29,017 nt of DNA from Dehalococcoidia bacterium (GTDB taxonomy: Bacteria; Chloroflexota; Dehalococcoidia; JACVQG01; JAHKAY01). A program made the translations under genes and the position numbers. Shown here piece after piece: positions 24,072 through 29,017 of this stretch (positions within the stretch are counted from its first letter, which is position 1; each line of letters begins with the position of its first letter). The notes beneath the pieces are model-generated. The model did no database searches. It was given only the letters and a program-made list of their open reading frames with translations, and was not told the DNA's origin. Where the stretch lies: the NCBI GenBank assembly GCA_030744635.1, contig JASLQE010000387.1, forward strand, positions 1 to 29,017. The letters are read 5' to 3'.

Positions 24072-25174
24072 CCTGGGAGAAGATGCTGCGTCCCCATCTG
24101 TCCGCTCTGGAACCCTACCAGCCCATCGTGCCCCTGGAGGTGCTGGCAAAGGAGGCGGGCAAGACGGTGGCCGAGGTCATCAAGCTGGATGGCAACGAGA
24201 ACCCCTACGGCCACTCCCCCCGCGTTAACCGCGCAATGGCCGAATACCCCTTTTTCCATATCTATCCGGACCCCGACCAGCGGCAGCTACGGCAGGCCCT
24301 GGAGGGCTATGTGGGGCTGGGTGCGGAGCATATCGTGGTCGGCGCGGGCAGCGACGAGATAATAGACCTGCTGCTACGGCTCTTCCTGGAGCCTGGGGAC
24401 CAGGTAATTAACCTGACTCCCACCTTCGGCATGTACCCCTTCAGCACCCACATCTGCGGAGGAGAGGTGGTGGAGGTGCCCCGGGACGAGGCCTTTGAGA
24501 TAGACCTGGAGGAGATGAGGCGGAAGGTGAGGCCGAGGGTCAAAGCGGTCTTCGTGGCCTCCCCCAACAACCCCAGCGGCAACCTGGCCACACAGGAGCA
24601 GGTGCTGGGGCTGCTGGAGATGGGGCTGCTGGTAGTGGTGGATGAGGCCTATTACGAGTTCGCCGGGGAGACAGCGATCCCCTTGGTGAAAGAGCACCCC
24701 AACCTGGTGGTGCTGCGCACCTTCAGCAAGTGGGCGGGACTGGCCGGGCTGCGGGTGGGCTATGCCATGTGCCACCCCGGACTGGTGGAGCACATCATGC
24801 GCATCAAGCCGCCCTACAACCTGAATGTGGCCGCACAGGTGGCGGCCCTGGAGTCCCTGAAGGACCTGGAGTACCTTCAGGCCAGGGTGCGGGACATCGT
24901 GGAGGAGCGGGAGCGTCTCTACCGCCTCCTTCAGGGGTTGGATTCTCTGCACCCCTTTCCCTCCCGGGCCAACTTCATCCTGTGCTCCCTGAAGGGATGG
25001 GATGCCAGGGAGGCGTATCTGCGACTCCGGGGGGAGGGAATATTCCTGCGCTACTTCAGCAACCCGCGGATGAGCCACTGCCTGCGTATCAGCGTGGGCA
25101 AGCCGGAGCAAAGCGATGCCGCTCTGGCAGCGTTGAACCAGGCTGAAAAAGAGCTGGCAGGACGGCACAAATGA
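24068..25174 (+). CDS. hisC: Histidinol-phosphate aminotransferase
   Basis: A 368-residue fold-type I PLP enzyme that converts imidazole-acetol phosphate to histidinol phosphate with glutamate. The HisC pattern is clear: KLDGNENPYGHSPRV at about 39-53, YPDPDQRQLRQAL, GAGSDEIIDLL for phosphate binding, ASPNNPSGN at about 164-172, VVDEAYYEFAG, and RTFSKWAGLAGLRVGY with the PLP Lys221. Length is normal. The GTG start overlaps the hisD stop by 4 bp, which indicates translational coupling. A palindromic repeat of about 130 bp separates it from hisB. Confidence 0.93.
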   Translation: MTWEKMLRPHLSALEPYQPIVPLEVLAKEAGKTVAEVIKLDGNENPYGHSPRVNRAMAEYPFFHIYPDPDQRQLRQALEGYVGLGAEHIVVGAGSDEIIDLLLRLFLEPGDQVINLTPTFGMYPFSTHICGGEVVEVPRDEAFEIDLEEMRRKVRPRVKAVFVASPNNPSGNLATQEQVLGLLEMGLLVVVDEAYYEFAGETAIPLVKEHPNLVVLRTFSKWAGLAGLRVGYAMCHPGLVEHIMRIKPPYNLNVAAQVAALESLKDLEYLQARVRDIVEERERLYRLLQGLDSLHPFPSRANFILCSLKGWDAREAYLRLRGEGIFLRYFSNPRMSHCLRISVGKPEQSDAALAALNQAEKELAGRHK

Positions 25175-25257
25175 TGGTTGCTATCTCCTACGGAAAGAAA
25201 GAGCGGAGTTCCCCGATGCATCGAGGCCGGGGGCTTGGGCGTCATTGTGAATTGCCT

Positions 25258-25392
25258 AAGGAAGGCGCCATGCTGTCCGCCTTGCGGACTCCGACACTCT
25301 GTTCGGAGAGCTTGTTGAAGCATGAGCGCTGCGCTGAGCTTGTCGAAGTACGCCGTTGTCGCGCACCCTTCGACTGGCTCAGGGTGGCGGAT
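25258..25392. repeat. Dispersed palindromic repeat, copy 3, between hisC and hisB
   Basis: A perfect GTCCGC-CTT-GCGGAC hairpin lies at 25275-25289, followed by ACTCCGACACTCTGTTCGGA as in copies 1 and 2. A longer imperfect inverted repeat pairs GAGCTTGTCGAAG (25336-25348) with CTTCGACTGGCTC (25368-25380), 11 of 13 positions. This is the only large gap in the histidine operon (243 bp). Confidence 0.65.
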
Positions 25393-25417
25393 GACTTTAT
25401 CAAACAGGGGCAAAGTG

Positions 25418-26017
25418 ATGTCTGATGTAGTTGATGCCCCCCGCAAGGCCGCGGTGCGCCGCCAGACCGCCGAGACCACCATCAGCGTGGAGCTGGACCT
25501 GGACGGACAGGGCCGCTGGCAGATTACGACCGGGGTGACCCTTTTCGACCACTTCCTGGCCCAGCTTGCCAGACACGGTCTCTTTGACATAAACATCTCC
25601 GCCACCGGAGACGAACAGCACCACCTGGTAGAGGATGTGGGGCTGTGCCTGGGCCGGGCCTTTGACCAGGCCCTGGGGGAGAGGCGGGGCATCGTCCGCA
25701 TGGGCAACGCCATTGTGCCGATGGACGAATCGCTGGCCCTGGTGGCCGTGGACATCAGCGGCCGTGGATATGCGGTGATAGACCCCGCCCTGGAGGCGGC
25801 GGTGGGGGGGATAGAGGCGGACATGGTACGCCACTGCCTGCACTCCCTGGCCCAAGAGGCCAGGTTCAACCTGCATGTCCAGATACTGAAGGGCAGCAAC
25901 GACCATCATCGGGCCGAGGCCGCCTTCAAGTCTCTGGCCCGCGCCCTCAAGGCCGCCACCCGATTTGACGACCGCCTGGGCGGCACTGTCCCCAGCACCA
26001 AGGGCACCATCGGGTAG
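25418..26017 (+). CDS. hisB: Imidazoleglycerol-phosphate dehydratase
   Basis: A 199-residue monofunctional IGP dehydratase, the Mn-dependent enzyme that forms imidazole-acetol phosphate. Metal and active-site motifs are visible: LFDHFLAQLARHG near 42-54, DEQHHLVEDVG at 65-75, MDESLALVAVDISGR near 102-116 and SNDHHRAEAAFKSLARAL near 160-177. The C-terminal GTVPSTKG is typical. There is no HAD-type histidinol-phosphatase domain as in the fused enterobacterial HisB, so another gene must supply that step. ATG 25418 is preferred; the frame is open further upstream, but only through the repeat. Spacing to AGGGG is about 8 bp. It is the last visible gene of the histidine cluster. Confidence 0.93.
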   Translation: MSDVVDAPRKAAVRRQTAETTISVELDLDGQGRWQITTGVTLFDHFLAQLARHGLFDINISATGDEQHHLVEDVGLCLGRAFDQALGERRGIVRMGNAIVPMDESLALVAVDISGRGYAVIDPALEAAVGGIEADMVRHCLHSLAQEARFNLHVQILKGSNDHHRAEAAFKSLARALKAATRFDDRLGGTVPSTKGTIG

Positions 26018-26154
26018 CAGAGAAGTAATCCGTCCAAACATGTATTGCGAAAAAGGGCTTATCTCGTGAAACTCAGCTTGGCATACATGCTGGAACTAGT
26101 ACTAGGTTGCTTAAGTAAGCGTAACCATGATATTCTTCGCTTTGCTCTCCGAAA

Positions 26155-26290
26155 GAGACCGGTTCGAACGGGGTGCCGGACTCTCCGAAGGAGTCCGGAG
26201 TCTTTCGGACCGCAAGGCGGAGAGTCCTTCGGGCAGAGTGACATTTGGAACCTCTGTCACCCTGAGCGTAACGAATGGTCTCACCCTGTA
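26155..26290. repeat. Dispersed palindromic repeat, copy 4
   Basis: A perfect CCGGACTC-TCCGAAG-GAGTCCGG hairpin lies at 26176-26198. CCGCAAGGCGGAGAGTCC follows, the inverse of the GGACTCTCCGCCTTGCGG module of copy 2. A CACCCTGAGCGTAACGAATG segment ends it. The stretch 26018-26154 between hisB and this repeat is less GC-rich than its surroundings and shows no gene. Confidence 0.65.
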
Positions 26291-26311
26291 AAACATACTC
26301 ACACTTATTTC

Positions 26312-26545
26312 TGCCAGCAGGTACTATGCCGGTATGAAGAGGCGCTCCGGGACTACAACCGCTCGCTGGAGCTACGCCCCGATGACCTGGATGTCCTGTG
26401 CAACCGTGCCTGCGTTTTCTCACTAGCGGAGCGCTTAGACGCGGCACTGTAGGCGATAGCTAAAGCAATAGCCAGTGATGACAGCTTCCGGCAGATGGCA
26501 AATGAAGATGGAGACTTTGCCGAGTTGAAACATGACCCGGAGTGA
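26312..26545 (+). pseudogene. Remnant of a tetratricopeptide-repeat protein gene
   Basis: The frame encodes CRYEEALRDYNRSLELRPDD and DVLCNRACVF, a recognisable TPR unit. An in-frame TAG follows at 26450-26452, then the same frame goes on with AIAKAIASDD and FRQMANEDGDFAELKHDPE, the usual terminal helix of TPR proteins, and a TGA at 26543-26545. The 5' part of the gene is absent; repeat copy 4 lies directly upstream. An open frame from about 26045 exists, but its first part is repeat-derived sequence. I read this as a 5'-truncated, stop-containing relic with no expected function. Confidence 0.6.
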
Positions 26546-26583
26546 GGGCCCCGTTTCTGGGCTTTAGTTGGTAAGGAGGGCAG

Positions 26584-27459
26584 TTGAGCATCCTGATTGA
26601 TGAGAATACCAGGGTGGTGGTGCAGGGGATTACCGGGGGAGAGGGCGGTTTCCATGCGCAGCGGATGGTGGATTACGGCACCCGTGTGGTGGCGGGCGTC
26701 ACCCCCGGCAAGGGCGGCACCCAGGCCGCCGGGGTGCCCGTGTTCAACACCGTGGAGCAGGCGGTTCGGGAGACGGGGGTTACCGCCAGCATAATCTTCG
26801 TCCCCGCCCCCTTCGCCGCCGACGCCATCTTGGAGGTGGCCGATGCCGGCCTGGAGTTGGTGGTGTGCATCACCGAGGGCATCCCTACCCTGGACATGGT
26901 TAAAGTACGCCGGTACATGGATGGCAGGCCCACTCGGCTCATCGGCCCCAACTGCCCGGGGCTGATTACCCCCGGTAAAAGCAAGATGGGCATCATGGTG
27001 GGGGAGATTCACCTGCCCGGAACGGTGGGGCTGGTGTCCCGCTCCGGCACCCTCACCTACGAGGCGGTGGCCCAGCTAACGGCCATGGGCATCGGCCAGT
27101 CCACCTGCGTGGGCATCGGTGGAGACCCGTTTGTGGGCTCCAGCTTCGTTGACATATTGAAGCTCTTCCAGGGCGACCCGGCGACCTCCGGAATAGTCCT
27201 CATCGGGGAGATAGGCGGGGGCATGGAGCAGGAGGCTGCAGTTTACATAAAGGAAAACATTACCAAACCGGTGGTGGCCTTTATAGCCGGTAGCACCGCC
27301 CCGCCGGGGCGGCGGATGGGCCATGCCGGGGCCATAATATCCGGTAGCTCCGGCACCGCCGGGGGTAAGATAGCCGCCCTGGAGGCCGCCGGTGTGGCCG
27401 TCACCCACAGCCCCGCCGAAATCGGCCTGATTGCAAAGAAGTACCTACGGCCGGTTTAG
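26584..27459 (+). CDS. sucD: Succinyl-CoA ligase (ADP-forming) alpha subunit-like protein
   Basis: A 291-residue protein of normal SucD length. It has the CoA-binding Rossmann domain (RVVVQGITGGEGGFHAQRM, then VTPGKGGTQAAGVPVFNTV), IGPNCPGLITPG near 120-130, SRSGTLTYEAV near 152-162, GIGGDPFVGSSFVD near 177-190 and the phosphohistidine segment GRRMGHAGAI with His247. With a beta subunit it would interconvert succinate and succinyl-CoA with nucleotide turnover. Its partner sucC is not next to it: upstream is a TPR relic, downstream a convergent gene. Other acyl substrates (for example malate-CoA ligase) are possible. The TTG start at 26584 has AAGGAGG 4 bp upstream. Its 3' end overlaps the convergent gene by 15 bp. 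Confidence 0.88.
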   Translation: MSILIDENTRVVVQGITGGEGGFHAQRMVDYGTRVVAGVTPGKGGTQAAGVPVFNTVEQAVRETGVTASIIFVPAPFAADAILEVADAGLELVVCITEGIPTLDMVKVRRYMDGRPTRLIGPNCPGLITPGKSKMGIMVGEIHLPGTVGLVSRSGTLTYEAVAQLTAMGIGQSTCVGIGGDPFVGSSFVDILKLFQGDPATSGIVLIGEIGGGMEQEAAVYIKENITKPVVAFIAGSTAPPGRRMGHAGAIISGSSGTAGGKIAALEAAGVAVTHSPAEIGLIAKKYLRPV

Positions 27460-29017
27460 GGTTACATCTTTCAGCAGGGGGATGCCCAGGGGGCTCAGGG
27501 CGAAGCCCTTGACATAGGGCTTTATAAGCAGGTAGTCCTGGCCGAACCACAGGGGGATGGCGGCGGCATCGTCCACCAGGCTTTGCTCTATGTCCTGGTA
27601 GAGCCGTAGCCGCTTCTCGTGGTCAGGCTCCACACGGGCCTCTTTCAGCAGGGCGTCCAGCCCAGGGTTGGCATACTCGCCGTCGTTGTGCTGGCTCCCG
27701 CTGTGGAAAAGGATATCCAGGAAGTTCTGGGGGTCGGGGTAGTCGGCTATCCAGCCGAAGTCAAACAGGTCGTCCTTCTCCTCCTCCAGCCGGTAGAAGT
27801 AAATCTCCGAGGCGAGCTGGCGGATGCGGAACTCCACCCCCAGGTTGACGTGAATCTCCTGCAGGATGGCGCTATCCAGGCCGGAGGAAGGGCCTCCCTC
27901 GCCGGAGGTGGTGAAGGTGATGGCGGGCAGCCTTTCTACCCCACCGTAGCTGGAGGCTTCAAGCAGTTCCCGTGCTTTAACGGGGTCAAAGGGGAGGGGC
28001 TTCAGGTCGGGGTTGTGTCCCGGCAGCCCTGGGGGCAGGAAGCCCCCCGCAGGCTGGACCATATCTTTGAGCACCACACGGGCCAGCTTGTCCTTATCAA
28101 TGGCCATGGCGAAGGCCCGGCGCACCAGCGGGTCATCAAAGGGGGGGCGGGTGTGGTTGAAGCTTACATAGCTCACATTCAGCTGGGGGAAGAGGTGAAG
28201 CTCCCGGCTGAGGGGGTTGGTGGGGTCGCTCACGCGCTCGATATTGGACACCCCCACGGTGGCGGCGTCAATCTCACCCGTCTCATAGAGGACCAGGGGT
28301 TTGCCGCCCCACAGGCGGAAGAGGACATACTGTACTTGGGGCGTGCCCAGGTGATAGGCGGGGTTGGCCTCCAGCACCACCAACTGCTCCAGTTGCCACT
28401 CTTTGAGGCGGAACGGCCCGGTGCCGTTGGGCCGGCGCCACCAGTCCGGGCCCTGGGCCACATTTTCCCGGTCCACAACGAAGGCCACGGAATAGGTGAG
28501 CTTGGACAGGAAGTAGGCCTTGGGGGCGTCTATGGTGACCCGCAGGGTGTAGTCATCCACCACCTGGACGCCGCTTATCTCGGTGGACCGTCCCTCCAGC
28601 ACATCTTTGACGCCCACTATGTCATCCAGGTAGACGGGGGCGGTGGGAGAACCCAGCGAGGGGATGGCCGCCCGCTCCCAGGAATACTTGAAGTCGGCGG
28701 CTTTAACCTCCCGTCCGCTGTGGAAGCGAGCACCGCGGCGCAGGAAAAAGGTGTAGGTGGCGCCCTCAACCTGCCACCGCTCGGCTATATCGGGGACTAT
28801 GTTGAGGTCCTTATCGAAAATGACCAGGCCGCCGAATATATTGGCGATATAGGTCTGGGAGCGGGACTCCTGGGACATGGCGGGGTCCAGGGTTACGGGG
28901 CCTGCGTCCAGCAGGGTAAGGGTCCGGTTGCGGGGCAGCCCGAAGGGCTGAGGCTCCTCTAGCCGGAAACTATCGGCGATGTCGGCGATGGCCACGGCCT
29001 GACGGTTGAAGTCCGTC
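27445..29017 (-). CDS. ABC transporter solute-binding protein, family 5 (peptide/nickel type), N-terminus outside window
   Basis: At least 523 residues of an SBP_bac_5 (OppA/DppA-like) extracytoplasmic binding protein that delivers oligopeptides or similar solutes to an ABC permease. Visible features are LTLLDAGPVTLDPAMSQ at the start of the mature domain, FFLRRGARFHSGREVKAADFKYSWERA, RRAFAMAIDKDKLARVVL, and DLFDFGWIADYPDPQNFLDILFHSG, a hallmark of the family. The frame is open to the right edge, so the signal peptide or lipobox and true start are not seen; the GTG at 28995 is only the first possible start inside the window. Permease and ATPase genes would be expected nearby but are not in the window. 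The 3' end overlaps sucD by 15 bp. Confidence 0.88.
   Translation of the reverse strand, partial: TDFNRQAVAIADIADSFRLEEPQPFGLPRNRTLTLLDAGPVTLDPAMSQESRSQTYIANIFGGLVIFDKDLNIVPDIAERWQVEGATYTFFLRRGARFHSGREVKAADFKYSWERAAIPSLGSPTAPVYLDDIVGVKDVLEGRSTEISGVQVVDDYTLRVTIDAPKAYFLSKLTYSVAFVVDRENVAQGPDWWRRPNGTGPFRLKEWQLEQLVVLEANPAYHLGTPQVQYVLFRLWGGKPLVLYETGEIDAATVGVSNIERVSDPTNPLSRELHLFPQLNVSYVSFNHTRPPFDDPLVRRAFAMAIDKDKLARVVLKDMVQPAGGFLPPGLPGHNPDLKPLPFDPVKARELLEASSYGGVERLPAITFTTSGEGGPSSGLDSAILQEIHVNLGVEFRIRQLASEIYFYRLEEEKDDLFDFGWIADYPDPQNFLDILFHSGSQHNDGEYANPGLDALLKEARVEPDHEKRLRLYQDIEQSLVDDAAAIPLWFGQDYLLIKPYVKGFALSPLGIPLLKDVTLNRP

Noticed and set aside
26045..26311. N-terminal part of the open frame leading into the TPR relic
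   Set aside because: It is largely repeat sequence and does not look like TPR helices.
27619..28962. 447-codon open frame antisense to the solute-binding protein
   Set aside because: Composition is Gly/Val-rich without domain motifs; the opposite strand encodes a clear SBP family 5 protein.

Overview
This is a GC-rich, gene-dense bacterial chromosome segment. It shows no plasmid, phage or insertion-sequence genes. The gene content suggests a Chloroflexota-type anaerobe or a related uncultured lineage, possibly Dehalococcoidia: a DUF3786 protein, a HisZ plus short-form HisG system, several family III CoA-transferases, and a cobalamin/Fe-S QueG-like protein. This placement is an inference from gene content, not a phylogenetic result. 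Promoters are classical sigma-70 type (TTGACN, 16-18 bp, TANAAT). GTG and TTG starts are common.

Layout. (1) 1-3.9 kb: the end of an amidohydrolase, a DUF3786 gene, an MFS transporter and a QueG-like Fe-S protein. (2) 4.06-4.13 kb: tRNA-Val(GAC) with its own promoter. (3) 4.4-11.4 kb: a crotonase, rarA, a frameshifted short-chain dehydrogenase, then three family III CoA-transferases. Two of these form a tight pair in which one member lacks the catalytic Asp. (4) 11.6-15.3 kb: an acetolactate-synthase-like ThDP enzyme and a GalT-family nucleotidyltransferase, divergently transcribed from back-to-back promoters, then an unassigned 216-residue protein. (5) 15.6-19.2 kb, minus strand: an acyl-CoA ligase, a UPF0173 metallo-hydrolase and an MFS transporter, probably one operon behind a good promoter with an operator-like palindrome. 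(6) 19.4-26.0 kb: a histidine biosynthesis operon, hisZ, a double-length hisG, a zinc-dependent phospholipase-C-like gene, hisD (with a frameshift), hisC and hisB. (7) 26.0-29.0 kb: palindromic repeats, a decayed TPR gene, sucD, and a convergent ABC peptide-type solute-binding protein cut by the window end.

The most interesting part is the histidine operon. HisG is a fusion of two short-form HisG units. The first half keeps the N-terminal PKGRL element but has lost the PRPP loop; the second half keeps the PRPP loop but has lost PKGRL. The operon also contains a Zn-dependent phospholipase-C-fold protein translationally coupled to hisD, while no histidinol-phosphatase gene is visible. It is therefore a reasonable, untested candidate for that missing step. 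A family of palindromic intergenic repeats sharing a core close to CCGCCTTGCGG occurs at four places, including inside the histidine operon.
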